Part shown: positions 32,959-41,820 of the stretch, piece after piece | Numbering within the stretch: position 1 is the stretch's first letter | Layout of the letters: the number at the start of each line of letters is the position of its first letter | DNA from: JBJXDT01 sp046153505 | Lineage (GTDB): Bacteria > Pseudomonadota > Gammaproteobacteria > Burkholderiales > Methylophilaceae | Assembly (NCBI GenBank): GCA_046153505.1 | Contig: JBJXDT010000035.1 | Span: forward strand, 1-61,417 | Length of the DNA stretch: 61,417 nucleotides | Reading direction: 5' to 3' | The notes under the pieces: generated by a model | What the model was told of the DNA's origin: nothing | Database searches by the model: none | The model's input: only the letters and a program-made list of their open reading frames with translations | Made by a program: the position numbers and the translations under genes

Positions 32959-33162
32959 ATGCAAATTTCTATCAACGGAAACCCTAAGCAGTTTCAAGCA
33001 AAAAACATGACAATTGCTGATTTAATTAATAACTTGAATGTGGTTGGAAAGCGCATTGCTATTGAATGTAATGGAGAAATTGTGCCACGCAGTCAGTTCG
33101 CAAATGTGATGCTAAAGGAAGGTGATAAGTTCGAAATTGTGGGTGCCGTTGGCGGTGGTTAA
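32959..33162 (+). CDS. thiS: Thiamine biosynthesis sulfur carrier ThiS
   Basis: A 67-residue ubiquitin-fold sulfur carrier: MQISINGNPKQF, the IAIECNGEIVPRSQF block and the essential C-terminal Gly-Gly (here GAVGGG). Its C-terminal thiocarboxylate donates sulfur for the thiazole of thiamine in partnership with ThiG, encoded 7 bp downstream. No TPP riboswitch motif is recognisable in the leader, unlike many thi operons. Confidence 0.95.
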   Translation: MQISINGNPKQFQAKNMTIADLINNLNVVGKRIAIECNGEIVPRSQFANVMLKEGDKFEIVGAVGGG

Positions 33163-33169
33163 TATAAAA

Positions 33170-33958
33170 ATGGATATGACAGATCAACTTATTATTGCTG
33201 GTAAAAGTTATAGCTCACGCTTGTTGGTAGGTACGGGAAAGTACAAAGATTTTGCCCAAACACGTCAGGCAATCGACGCAAGTGGCGCAAAAATTGTCAC
33301 TGTTGCTATTCGTCGGACTAATATTGGTCAAACTGTTGGTGAACCCTCGTTGTTGGAATTTCTGCCCCCCGAAGAATTTACTTATCTGCCCAATACTGCG
33401 GGTTGCTACTCGGCCGATGACGCTGTGCGCACATTGCGTTTAGCACGCGAGTTGCTTGATGGTCACAAATTGGTGAAGCTTGAAGTCCTGGGCGACCCGA
33501 AAAGCTTGTATCCCAATGTGATAGAAACAATAGCCGCAGCAAAAACCTTGGTCAAAGATGGGTTTGATGTGATGGTGTATACCTCTGATGATCCGATTAT
33601 TGCTAAGCAGTTAGAGGAGATTGGTTGCGTAGCAGTCATGCCATTAGCTTCACTCATTGGTTCTGGTATGGGTATTTTAAACCCATGGAATTTGCAGATT
33701 ATTATCGAAAACGCCAAAGTGCCAGTGCTGGTGGACGCTGGCGTTGGTACAGCGAGCGATGCGGCAATTGCAATGGAGCTAGGCTGCGAAGGCATTCTCA
33801 TGAATACAGCAATTGCTGGTGCTCAAAACCCAGTTTTAATGGCATCAGCCATGAAAAAGGCGGTAGAAGCGGGTCGTGAAGCCTATTTGGCGGGGCGTAT
33901 GCCGAAAAAACTATACTCAGCCAGCCCAAGTTCACCCACAATTGGTATGATTGCTTAG
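33170..33958 (+). CDS. thiG: Thiazole synthase ThiG
   Basis: A 262-residue (beta/alpha)8 enzyme forming the thiazole phosphate of thiamine from deoxyxylulose phosphate, dehydroglycine and ThiS thiocarboxylate. Motifs: LLVGTGKYKDFAQTRQAI, VTVAIRRTNIGQ, the Schiff-base Lys in KLEVLGDPKSLYPN region, and VPVLVDAGVGTASDAAIAME. Start is either 33170 or 33176 (MDM-TDQ); upstream codons overlap thiS out of frame. It overlaps apaG by 8 bp. Confidence 0.96.
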   Translation: MDMTDQLIIAGKSYSSRLLVGTGKYKDFAQTRQAIDASGAKIVTVAIRRTNIGQTVGEPSLLEFLPPEEFTYLPNTAGCYSADDAVRTLRLARELLDGHKLVKLEVLGDPKSLYPNVIETIAAAKTLVKDGFDVMVYTSDDPIIAKQLEEIGCVAVMPLASLIGSGMGILNPWNLQIIIENAKVPVLVDAGVGTASDAAIAMELGCEGILMNTAIAGAQNPVLMASAMKKAVEAGREAYLAGRMPKKLYSASPSSPTIGMIA

Positions 33959-34343
33959 AGTGGAAAATATAAAACAGTATGCATTTTCAGTAAGCGTTAA
34001 AACTGAGTATTTGGCAGATCAATCAGACGCCGAAGAAGATCGTTACGCGTTTGCTTACCACATTACCATTACCAACACAGGCGCCGTTGCCGCACAACTT
34101 ATTAGTCGCCACTGGATAATTACGGATGACAATGGTGAGATAAATGAGGTGCGCGGTTTGGGCGTGGTAGGGGCGCAACCTTTGCTGCAACCTAATGAGC
34201 AGTTTCAATATTCTAGTGGCACATTGCTCAATACCTCTGCTGGCACTATGCGCGGCACATATCAAATTGTCGCTGTTGATGGCACGCAGTTTGAAGCACT
34301 TATCGAACCATTCACCTTGGCTGTGCCAAGAGTTTTACATTAA
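33951..34343 (+). CDS. apaG: ApaG protein
   Basis: A 130-residue immunoglobulin-fold protein with YAFAYHITITNTG, QLISRHWIITDDNGEINEVRG as two stretches, VVGAQPLLQPNEQFQYSSG and MRGTYQIV, matching ApaG over its length. Linked by older genetics to cobalt/magnesium efflux and Ap4A metabolism; its molecular role remains unclear. The start is a TTG at 33951 overlapping thiG, or a GTG at 33960. It is translationally coupled to thiG. Confidence 0.93.
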   Translation: MLRVENIKQYAFSVSVKTEYLADQSDAEEDRYAFAYHITITNTGAVAAQLISRHWIITDDNGEINEVRGLGVVGAQPLLQPNEQFQYSSGTLLNTSAGTMRGTYQIVAVDGTQFEALIEPFTLAVPRVLH

Positions 34344-34360
34344 GTGTTTTTCGTTAAAGA

Positions 34361-35593
34361 ATGAAAAAACTATTTTTACTCATACTCACTATTTTCTTCA
34401 TTTCCTCCTGCGCCAAGCGCATTGTTAAACCAAATATCCCAAGTTGCAATTGCCCGCCGGCCCTGCAAACTGGCGAGATTAAACCTCAACCCAACGGAAC
34501 GAAACCTACAGAAACAAAACCAGCAGAAACAGCAAAAATTGCAGATTATAGCTTATTGAAAATGGTTAAATGGGAAGAGATTGATGGCCTTCAAGAGGAC
34601 AATTTAAGCGCTGCTTGGCCAGCTTGGCAGCAAAGTTGTAGCACGCTAATTAACAAAGCGCAGTGGCAAGCCGCATGTACAGCCGCAAAGAGCATGACCA
34701 AACCCAGTAGCGCAGATGTAATCGCTTATTTGACCAACTATTTTGATGTGTATAGTGCAAATAACGTAGATGGTACAAATACTGGCATGATCACTGGGTA
34801 TTACGAGCCGATTTTAAAAGGTAGTCGAAAAAAATCTGAGCAAAACCCTTACCCACTGTATCGCCAGCCCAAAGATTTAATCTCCGTGGAGTTGAGCGAT
34901 GTTTATCCCGATCTCAAATATAAGCGCGTGCGTGGCAAGTTGCTTGGGACCAAACTTGTTCCTTACAACACGCGTGCAGAAATCGAGGCAAATCCATCGC
35001 CTTTGGCGGGCTCTGAGCTACTTTGGGTTAACGATATTATCGACGTTTTTTTCCTACAAATTCAGGGCTCTGGCTTGGTGCAGCTAGATAACGGAGAAGA
35101 AGCGCACGTGGGCTATGCCGATCAAAATGGGCATCCTTACAATTCTATCGGTCGCATCTTGATAGACCAAGGCGAACTCACAGCAGATCAGGCATCGATG
35201 CAAGGCATTAAAACTTGGGTGAAAAATAATCCCACCAAGTTGCGTGATTTGCTCAACACAAACCCGAGTTATGTATTTTTTAAAGAATTGCCAGCAGGTC
35301 TGCCAGGCCCAATTGGCGCGCTAGGTGTGCCAATTAGTGCAGAACGTAGCGTGGCGATAGACCCAAAATTTGTGCCGCTTGGCGCGCCCATATTTTTATC
35401 AACAACAGAGCCAAACAGCGCAAATCCACTTAAACGACTTATGGTCGCGCAAGATACAGGTGGCGCAATTAAAGGCGGTGTGCGCGCCGATTTTTATTGG
35501 GGTTCGGGAGATGTTGCAGGAGCAAAAGCGGGCGCCATGAAACAAAGCGGAAAAATTTGGGTAATGTTGCCCAAAGGGTTTAAATTTCCTTAA
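34361..35593 (+). CDS. mltA: Membrane-bound lytic murein transglycosylase A
   Basis: A 410-residue outer-membrane lipoprotein (lipobox ISSC, Cys at residue 17) that cleaves peptidoglycan glycan chains with 1,6-anhydro products. The MltA domain includes MITGYYEPILKGS and FFLQIQGSGLVQLDNGE. The C-terminal 3D domain has AIDPKFVPLGAPIFL and VAQDTGGAIKGGVRADFYWG, holding the catalytic Asp. A ~45-residue polar, Thr/Pro-rich linker follows the lipid anchor. It follows apaG by 17 bp and ends convergently with an MFS gene (14-bp overlap). Confidence 0.95.
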   Translation: MKKLFLLILTIFFISSCAKRIVKPNIPSCNCPPALQTGEIKPQPNGTKPTETKPAETAKIADYSLLKMVKWEEIDGLQEDNLSAAWPAWQQSCSTLINKAQWQAACTAAKSMTKPSSADVIAYLTNYFDVYSANNVDGTNTGMITGYYEPILKGSRKKSEQNPYPLYRQPKDLISVELSDVYPDLKYKRVRGKLLGTKLVPYNTRAEIEANPSPLAGSELLWVNDIIDVFFLQIQGSGLVQLDNGEEAHVGYADQNGHPYNSIGRILIDQGELTADQASMQGIKTWVKNNPTKLRDLLNTNPSYVFFKELPAGLPGPIGALGVPISAERSVAIDPKFVPLGAPIFLSTTEPNSANPLKRLMVAQDTGGAIKGGVRADFYWGSGDVAGAKAGAMKQSGKIWVMLPKGFKFP

Positions 35594-36902
35594 AAAAAAT
35601 TAAGAATCTTTTAAAAAATTCAGGCTGACGACAGCACAAATACAGAGTAACTAATGCACTAAGCAATGAGGTGCATAAAAAAAGCTGTGGAATATCAAAT
35701 CCAAGGCTAAATAGCCATAACGAAAATCCTGCAGAAACCACCATAAATAGCGCGTTCATGATGTTGTTGGCAGCAATCACACGCGATTGAAAGCCTTCCT
35801 TTGCGTGGCTTTGTAAAAATGCATACAAGGGCACAATGTATAAACCAGCAAAAATGCCAATCAGTGCGATATCCGCAAGTAATCGCCAATGCGAAATGCT
35901 ATGCAAAAAAGTTTGATAAGTTAGTATGGATGTAGTTGTCATGAGAGCTGCATGGATATTGGCTCCTGAGGCATATAGGTCAATGCCAAATAAGGTTAAA
36001 CCAATCGCGCCGACGATGACTAAACCTAGCTCTACTTTGTGTTTTGAGAGTTTTTCGCACAGCAGCGAGCCTATGCCGATGCCAAGCGAAAACACTGTTA
36101 AAAGTAAAATAAACACGCTTTCATCACCGTGCAAAATGTTTTTTGCAAAGTTAGGAAATTGCGCCAACAGTGTTGCACCATAAAACCAAAACCACGAAAT
36201 GCCAATAATCCCAAGCCAAAGCGATTGTTGTCCCCAAATTTGTTTAAGGTTGTTGAAGGTTTCGGTGATGGGATTCCAATTGACTTTTAAGTCTGGCGCG
36301 CCTGCGGGTGAGTGTGGCACACCTCGGCTTGTCCAATATCCAAGCGCAGCTAGTACAATGACGATAGCGCTGGTGAGTAGCGCATGATTTGTCTGCATGC
36401 CCGCCCATGCTCCCAACACTTGGCCGAGTAGAATTGCCACAAAGCTACCCATCTCTAGCATACCGTTGCCACCTACCAGCTCATCTGCCTTTAAATGTTG
36501 CGGTAAATATGCGTATTTTACTGGCCCAAATAGCGTGGAGTGCATGCCCATCATAAATAAGGCTGTGGCAAGTAGCCAAATATTGCTGTAAAAAAATCCT
36601 GCGCTAGCAAACAGCATAATGCAGATTTCAAAGACTTTGACCAGGCGAATAATCTGCGATTTTTCGTATTTATCGGCAATTTGTCCTGCGGTTGCAGAGA
36701 ACAAAAAAAACGGCAAAATGAATAAGCCAGGCAATAAAGTGGCTAGTTTTGCACCATCCATATGAGTTGCGCTTGAGGCATGAAAAGCCACCAGCGTAAT
36801 CAGCGCGGTTTTAAACACATTGTCATTAAATGCACCCAAAAATTGAGTGAAAAAGAAAGGCCTAAACCGTTGTTCTTTTAAAAGCTGAAATTGGTTGCTC
36901 AT
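35580..36902 (-). CDS. LplT-like lysophospholipid transporter (MFS)
   Basis: A 440-residue major facilitator with about twelve helices. QFLGAFNDNVFKTALITLV at the N-terminus and MGMHSTLFGPVKYAYLPQHL are typical of the LplT family and of MFS parts fused to Aas. LplT flips lysophospholipids inward for re-acylation. The ATG at 36902 follows the stop of the hydrolase gene by one base. With the Aas-like gene two genes upstream, it forms a phospholipid-repair set; some related MFS proteins have other cargos. Confidence 0.85.
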   Translation of the reverse strand: MSNQFQLLKEQRFRPFFFTQFLGAFNDNVFKTALITLVAFHASSATHMDGAKLATLLPGLFILPFFLFSATAGQIADKYEKSQIIRLVKVFEICIMLFASAGFFYSNIWLLATALFMMGMHSTLFGPVKYAYLPQHLKADELVGGNGMLEMGSFVAILLGQVLGAWAGMQTNHALLTSAIVIVLAALGYWTSRGVPHSPAGAPDLKVNWNPITETFNNLKQIWGQQSLWLGIIGISWFWFYGATLLAQFPNFAKNILHGDESVFILLLTVFSLGIGIGSLLCEKLSKHKVELGLVIVGAIGLTLFGIDLYASGANIHAALMTTTSILTYQTFLHSISHWRLLADIALIGIFAGLYIVPLYAFLQSHAKEGFQSRVIAANNIMNALFMVVSAGFSLWLFSLGFDIPQLFLCTSLLSALVTLYLCCRQPEFFKRFLIFFKEI

Positions 36903-36903
36903 A

Positions 36904-37716
36904 TTAACCTTGTGGTAGTAAGCGTTTAAGCCATTGGTTGCGGTATCGCCAAAGTGAGTCATCGGTATGGCCTGTATTTTTTACCCATTCAATTTTTGCT
37001 TTGCCTTTGGCGTTATCAACCAGCTGTTTTGCGCGTGCAGGACGAATAAGTTTATCTGCATCTCCGTGAATGAGATAAATGGGTGCATTAATCGCATCTA
37101 GCCATGGCTGAGTATCTAGCGGGTAGCGCATAAGGAGGCTAACTGGCAAAAATGAATAAGTATTTTCTCGCGCGACGTTGAGCAAAGAATCATATGCCGC
37201 AACCAAAAATATTGGGTTTTGTGGATGTTTACTTTCGACTGAAAGCGCAATACCTGTGCCAACAGAATAGCCGAAAATATAAATTTTGTTAGGATTTTCT
37301 TTTTTTGCTAACCATTGGTAGGCACTCTCAGCATCACCAAGTAAATCATTTTGGCTAAACCAGCAGTTGGTTGAGCGGCCATATCCTGGGTAATCCCAAG
37401 CCATAAGGTTGTAGCCCAATTGATGAAATGCGTAAGCGTATTCATCTATGCTTGCCAGCGATTCGCCATTGCCATGAAACATCATCAGTGTGCCTTTGGC
37501 ATTGTTGATTTTCCAAATAGCCACATGAATTTGGCCGCAGTTTCCTGCTATCATGGCTTGCGTATGTGAGTCGCCTGCGCTTGGCTGCCAGTCAGCAGGA
37601 ACAGGTTTTGTAATGTAACTAGGAAATAATAATTGCTTTTGCTTGAAATAAAAGAAGCTGCAAGCTAAAACATAAGATGTTAAAAGTGCAATTGTTATAA
37701 TTTTAAAAATACGAAT
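36904..37716 (-). CDS. Membrane-anchored alpha/beta hydrolase, possible ATT start
   Basis: The hydrolase core shows MMFHGNGESLAS, the nucleophile elbow FGYSVGTG (Ser), then IHGDADKLI (Asp) and NTGHTDD (His): a full triad of the Bem46/ABHD type. From the first ATG (37554) it has no ribosome site and lacks the N-terminal anchor normal for this family. The frame is open 54 codons further to a TAG, with a membrane helix (IITIALLTSYVLA) and QLLFPSYITKPVP, a Bem46-like start. The only plausible initiator is ATT at 37716, with AGG upstream. The substrate may be a lysophospholipid or other ester. Confidence 0.75.
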   Translation of the reverse strand: MRIFKIITIALLTSYVLACSFFYFKQKQLLFPSYITKPVPADWQPSAGDSHTQAMIAGNCGQIHVAIWKINNAKGTLMMFHGNGESLASIDEYAYAFHQLGYNLMAWDYPGYGRSTNCWFSQNDLLGDAESAYQWLAKKENPNKIYIFGYSVGTGIALSVESKHPQNPIFLVAAYDSLLNVARENTYSFLPVSLLMRYPLDTQPWLDAINAPIYLIHGDADKLIRPARAKQLVDNAKGKAKIEWVKNTGHTDDSLWRYRNQWLKRLLPQG

Positions 37717-37731
37717 TTTTCGCTACCTAAT

Positions 37732-39873
37732 TTAAGCCGCTTCAGCCATTTGCTTAAGCGTAACGTAGTCGGTTTTTCCAGTGCCTAAAATAGGTAATTC
37801 TTCAATGGTGATAATTTTTCTTGCGACTGCAAAATCGGGCAGTTTAAGATTTTTTGCAACCAATTGTAGGTCTTCACGTTTTAACTTTTTATCTGTTGTA
37901 AACAGAATAATTGACTCTCCGCGTTGGACGCAGGCTTGTGTGCTAGCCGCATGTTGGCATTCTGGCGCGGCTGTATTGGCAATTTGTTCTACCACCTCTA
38001 ACGAGACCATTTCTCCAGCGACTTTAGCAAAACGTTTTACGCGGCCTTTGATGTGAATAAAGCCTTGGGCATCAACCTCTACAATATCGCCTGTATTGTA
38101 CCAACCATCTGCAGGAGGTTTTAATATGCCAGGTTCATCAAACATATAATAACCTAGCATCACGTTCTCGCCTTTTACATGTAGTAAGCCACCACTTTTA
38201 ATGCCTGGAACAGGCTCTAATTTATGTTTTAAGCCAGGGGCAAATTGACCAACACTACCATTGAGATTTGCCATCGGCGTATTGGCGGAAAGCATTGGCG
38301 CGCACTCAGTCGTGCCATAACCTTCTAATATACGGATGCCAAATTTCTCTGCATAAATTTTGCGTACTTCTTCATTCAATTTTTCTGCGCCAGCGACGAC
38401 AATTCTAAGCTTGTAGAAATCGTATGGATGAGCAAATTTGGCATAATTTCCTAAAAATGTGCTTGTGGCAAAAAACACGGTGCAGCCGCGATCATATATT
38501 ACTTCGGGTATTACTTTGTATTGCAATGGTGAAGGGAAAACGTGAATTTTGATGCCATTGAGAATGGGCAACATTGAGCCAGTAAAGCCAAATGCGTGAA
38601 AAATCGGCAGGACCATCATAAATTTATCTGTCGGGCTAAAATCTAACACGGCTCTAATTTGAGAGATATTGGCTAAAATGCTTTTATGTGAGTGCACAAC
38701 CCCTTTTGGTTTTCCTTCGGAGCCAGAAGTAAACAGGACTACAGCGGCTTGTTCTGGTGTGCTTGCTTCCATCGCTAAGCGTGGATAATGCAGCGCATAG
38801 CCCATGAGCCAAGCACGGTCTAACACGCCAAACGATTTGCGTAAATCTTCCAGATAAACAATATTTAAGTCCTGAAGATGGTCTACCACTTCTTCCAATT
38901 TGGCGGTTTCGATAAATTTGTGTGAGGTGATAATTGTTTTGACATTGGCTGCAGTACAGGCATTTTGCATGCCAGCTGTACCCGCAGTATAGTTAAGCAT
39001 CGCGGGCACGCGGTTAAATGCAGTCATGCCCAAAATAAGCGCTAGCGTATTGGTGATATTAGGCATCAGCACGCCGACGGCTTCTTTTGGTACGCTTACT
39101 TTGGCGGCCAAACGTCCAAGTGCTAAGCTCTTTTTCAGTAACTCTTGGTAAGTTTCTTCCACTTCGTTCATGTCTTCAATTAACTTATAGCTCGCGCCAA
39201 ATTTGTCAATGCCATCCAAAAAAGCCTCAAATAAGGTGCGACTTTTTTGAGCTTGAAACAGCATGTCCTGCATAACACCACGCATACTCTCACCAGCAAT
39301 ACGGCGCTTTTGTTTTGCGCTTAAATGACTGACATTGTGTGCTGGTTTTGGCATAGGAATGTGCGTTACAGGTAGCACCGTCAGGGTAACTTTTGGCAGC
39401 AATCTTCTTGGATGTTCGCTTGATAATCGCCCAAAATAAGATTCAGCAGCACCATCTAGGCGCACTGGCAAGATGGTTGCACCTGTTTTGGCAGCCACAA
39501 AGCCTGGGCCGTCATAAACTTTCATCAAATTGCCTGTGAGCGTAATGCGCCCTTCGGGGAAAATTACTACATTTTCACCTGCTTCAAGCAAGCGAATGAC
39601 TTTTTTCATGGCATATGGGCTGGCGGGATCAACACCTACATGCGGGGTTAAACGCAGAAATTGCCTAAACCAAAAATTTTTAAGAACGCTGGTATGTGCT
39701 ACAAATGTAGCGCGTTTTGGGATGAAAAGCCCTAGCAATAAGCCATCGAGAAACGATTCGTGGTTTGCAACAATTAGCAAACCGTTTTGTGCAGGAATAT
39801 TTTCTAAGCCGTTTAATCGAACGCGAAACAGTATTTTACAGATTAATTTAATGAATAAAGCAATCGCTCTCAT
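37732..39873 (-). CDS. aas: Acyltransferase / acyl-ACP (CoA) synthetase fusion, Aas-like
   Basis: A 713-residue bifunctional protein. Residues ~1-200 are a PlsC-type acyltransferase with NHESFLD (HX4D) and FPEGR. Residues ~220-713 are an AMP-forming ligase with LFTSGSEGKPKGVVHSHKS in two parts of the P-loop, GYGTTECAPMLS and WYNTGDIVEVD. This is the architecture of E. coli Aas, which re-acylates lysophosphatidylethanolamine. E. coli Aas is inner-membrane associated. Here it precedes the hydrolase and LplT-like genes and follows an ArsR-type regulator by 11 bp. Confidence 0.92.
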   Translation of the reverse strand: MRAIALFIKLICKILFRVRLNGLENIPAQNGLLIVANHESFLDGLLLGLFIPKRATFVAHTSVLKNFWFRQFLRLTPHVGVDPASPYAMKKVIRLLEAGENVVIFPEGRITLTGNLMKVYDGPGFVAAKTGATILPVRLDGAAESYFGRLSSEHPRRLLPKVTLTVLPVTHIPMPKPAHNVSHLSAKQKRRIAGESMRGVMQDMLFQAQKSRTLFEAFLDGIDKFGASYKLIEDMNEVEETYQELLKKSLALGRLAAKVSVPKEAVGVLMPNITNTLALILGMTAFNRVPAMLNYTAGTAGMQNACTAANVKTIITSHKFIETAKLEEVVDHLQDLNIVYLEDLRKSFGVLDRAWLMGYALHYPRLAMEASTPEQAAVVLFTSGSEGKPKGVVHSHKSILANISQIRAVLDFSPTDKFMMVLPIFHAFGFTGSMLPILNGIKIHVFPSPLQYKVIPEVIYDRGCTVFFATSTFLGNYAKFAHPYDFYKLRIVVAGAEKLNEEVRKIYAEKFGIRILEGYGTTECAPMLSANTPMANLNGSVGQFAPGLKHKLEPVPGIKSGGLLHVKGENVMLGYYMFDEPGILKPPADGWYNTGDIVEVDAQGFIHIKGRVKRFAKVAGEMVSLEVVEQIANTAAPECQHAASTQACVQRGESIILFTTDKKLKREDLQLVAKNLKLPDFAVARKIITIEELPILGTGKTDYVTLKQMAEAA

Positions 39874-39884
39874 ATCATCCTCAC

Positions 39885-40190
39885 CTAAATTTCTTCTTGA
39901 ATATATTTCAGCACAGCTTGAATATTTTCTGAAATTATTCGTTTATCTAACCAAAAAAATACCTCTTTGCCAACCTTTTCACTCTGAAGTGCCCCACTAT
40001 TATGCAAAACTTTTAAGTGATGTGTCACCGCAGTGCGGCCCAATTTTGAGTTGGCAACGATTTGTATTATGTTTAGTCGCTCGTTTTTTTCAAAGCTTAG
40101 CAGAATACGCTGCCTTTGTTCATCTCCCAAAGCAATAAATAGCGCGGAAATATTATTCCATTCATCGGGAATGTTCGTAATTGTTTTCAT
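39885..40190 (-). CDS. ArsR-type winged-helix regulator of the aas operon
   Basis: A 101-residue SmtB/ArsR-family repressor: FIALGDEQRQRILLSF begins the wHTH, and LGRTAVTHHLKVLHNSGAL is the recognition helix. There are no cysteines at all, so it does not sense thiophilic metals through Cys; the ligand may be organic or lipid-related. It is the first gene of the operon with aas, hydrolase and LplT-like MFS. A dyad directly before its ATG suggests autorepression. Confidence 0.85.
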   Translation of the reverse strand: MKTITNIPDEWNNISALFIALGDEQRQRILLSFEKNERLNIIQIVANSKLGRTAVTHHLKVLHNSGALQSEKVGKEVFFWLDKRIISENIQAVLKYIQEEI

Positions 40191-40206
40191 AACTATATAA
40201 TTAGTT
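40191..40206. promoter_or_regulatory. Dyad at the start of the ArsR-type gene, probable operator
   Basis: AACTA (40191-40195) and TAGTT (40202-40206) flank TATAAT; TTAGTTAT then recurs as TTTAGTTAT just upstream. Adjacent to the ATG at 40190, so repressor binding would block transcription. Confidence 0.45.
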
Positions 40207-40246
40207 ATTTAGTTATGTTTGTCAATATTTATTTTTGGGTATAAAA

Positions 40247-40271
40247 AAACGGCTCGCAATGCGAGCCGTTT
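40247..40271. terminator. Terminator downstream of amtB
   Basis: AAACGGCTCGCA and TGCGAGCCGTTT form a 12-bp perfect stem; on the minus strand an extended T-run follows. It lies between amtB and the start of the ArsR-type gene. Confidence 0.85.
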
Positions 40272-40291
40272 CTGTTAGAACAACTTTTAAA

Positions 40292-41809
40292 TTAAAAGTG
40301 GTAAGCGCGTTCACCATGTTCAGTTGTATCAAGGCCTTCACGCTCTACTTCTTCACTTACACGTAGTCCGATTAATACATCGACTATTTTGTAGGCTAAG
40401 AAAGCGACTACGCCAGACCAAACTAAAGTCACACCTACACCCCAAGCTTGGCTAGTCATTTGAGCCACCATGTCGTATGGAGCAACTGCATTTGCAACAT
40501 AGTCATATACACCAGTACCACCTAAAGCTGGGTTAACCAAAATGCCAGTAGAAAGCGCACCGAAGATACCACCAACGCAGTGAACACCAAATACGTCTAA
40601 CGAATCATCGTAGCCCATTGCAGCTTTCACTTTAGTTACAAACATGAAGCAAAGTGGTGAAACTAACAAGCCTTGCACAATTGCGCCCATAGGACCTACG
40701 AAGCCACAAGCTGGTGTAATTGCAACTAAGCCAGCAATCGCACCTGAAGCAGCACCTAACATAGAAGGTTTGCCTTTGAAGAACCATTCTGTAAACATCC
40801 ATGAAGAAGCCGCAGCACAAGTTGCAAGTAAAGTGTTAGCAAATACCAAAGTAGCAAAACCACTTGCTTCCAAGTTAGAGCCAACGTTGAAGCCAAACCA
40901 ACCCACCCACAAGAGTGATGCACCAATCATTGTCATCGTAACGCTGTGAGGTGCCATTGCTTCTTTACCAAAACCAACACGTTTGCCCAACATTAACGCG
41001 CCTACTAAACCAGCAATACCGGCGTTGATATGCACAACAGTGCCTCCAGCAAAATCTAGAGCGCCTTTTTGGAAAATAAAGCCAGCAGTTGCAGTAGCAG
41101 CGGTAGCAGCATCAGCAGAAGTGTAAGCATCAGGACCTGCCCAAAACCATACCATGTGAGCAATCGGCAAATATGAGAACGTGAACCAAAGTACCATAAA
41201 AGCAAGAATTGCAGAGAACTTCATACGTTCAGCAAATGCTCCCACAATCAAGGCTGGCGTAATAACTGCAAATGTAAGCTGGAACACCATGTAAATGTAT
41301 TCTGGAATGACCACGCCTTTACTGAACGTTGCAACGTTTGAGTCTGGGGTAATGCCTGATAAAAATGCGCGACTAAAGCCACCAAAAAAGTCGTTTCCTT
41401 GTGTAAAGGCAACGCTATAGCCATACAAAGCCCATAACACTCCCAACACACAGGTGATCATGAATGTTTGCATTAGTATGGAAAGCATATTTTTTTGGCG
41501 TGCCATACCACCGTAGAATAAGCCTAAACCTGGTACACACATCATTAAAACCAACACTGTGGCAACAATCATCCAAGCGGTATCACCTTTGTTTGGCACT
41601 GGTGCAGGTGCAGCAGCAGGAGCTGCAGCTGTTGGTGCTGCTTCAGCAGGTGCAGGCGCGGGTTCTGGCGTTGCAACTGGGGCGGCAGCATCTGCAGTAG
41701 GCGTAGCAACAGCCGCAGTTGCGTCTTCAGCATAACTTACGTTGCTAATTCCAATTGTGCTAATACCAATTAACAGTGCTAGCGTAAATGTAGATAATAA
41801 TTTTTTCAT
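40292..41809 (-). CDS. amtB: Ammonium transporter AmtB
   Basis: A 505-residue inner-membrane ammonium channel with a cleavable signal peptide (ends near SYAED) and eleven core helices. FYGGMARQKNMLS, WFTFSYLPIAHMVW and the pore-lining AGGTVVHINAGIAGL with the first conserved His are present; the second is in DVFGVHCVGG. Between the signal and core lies a ~45-residue Ala/Pro-rich segment, longer than in E. coli AmtB. It follows glnK by 11 bp, the usual operon, where GlnK plugs AmtB when ammonium is plentiful. Confidence 0.96.
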   Translation of the reverse strand: MKKLLSTFTLALLIGISTIGISNVSYAEDATAAVATPTADAAAPVATPEPAPAPAEAAPTAAAPAAAPAPVPNKGDTAWMIVATVLVLMMCVPGLGLFYGGMARQKNMLSILMQTFMITCVLGVLWALYGYSVAFTQGNDFFGGFSRAFLSGITPDSNVATFSKGVVIPEYIYMVFQLTFAVITPALIVGAFAERMKFSAILAFMVLWFTFSYLPIAHMVWFWAGPDAYTSADAATAATATAGFIFQKGALDFAGGTVVHINAGIAGLVGALMLGKRVGFGKEAMAPHSVTMTMIGASLLWVGWFGFNVGSNLEASGFATLVFANTLLATCAAASSWMFTEWFFKGKPSMLGAASGAIAGLVAITPACGFVGPMGAIVQGLLVSPLCFMFVTKVKAAMGYDDSLDVFGVHCVGGIFGALSTGILVNPALGGTGVYDYVANAVAPYDMVAQMTSQAWGVGVTLVWSGVVAFLAYKIVDVLIGLRVSEEVEREGLDTTEHGERAYHF

Positions 41810-41820
41810 TTCATTCCCCC

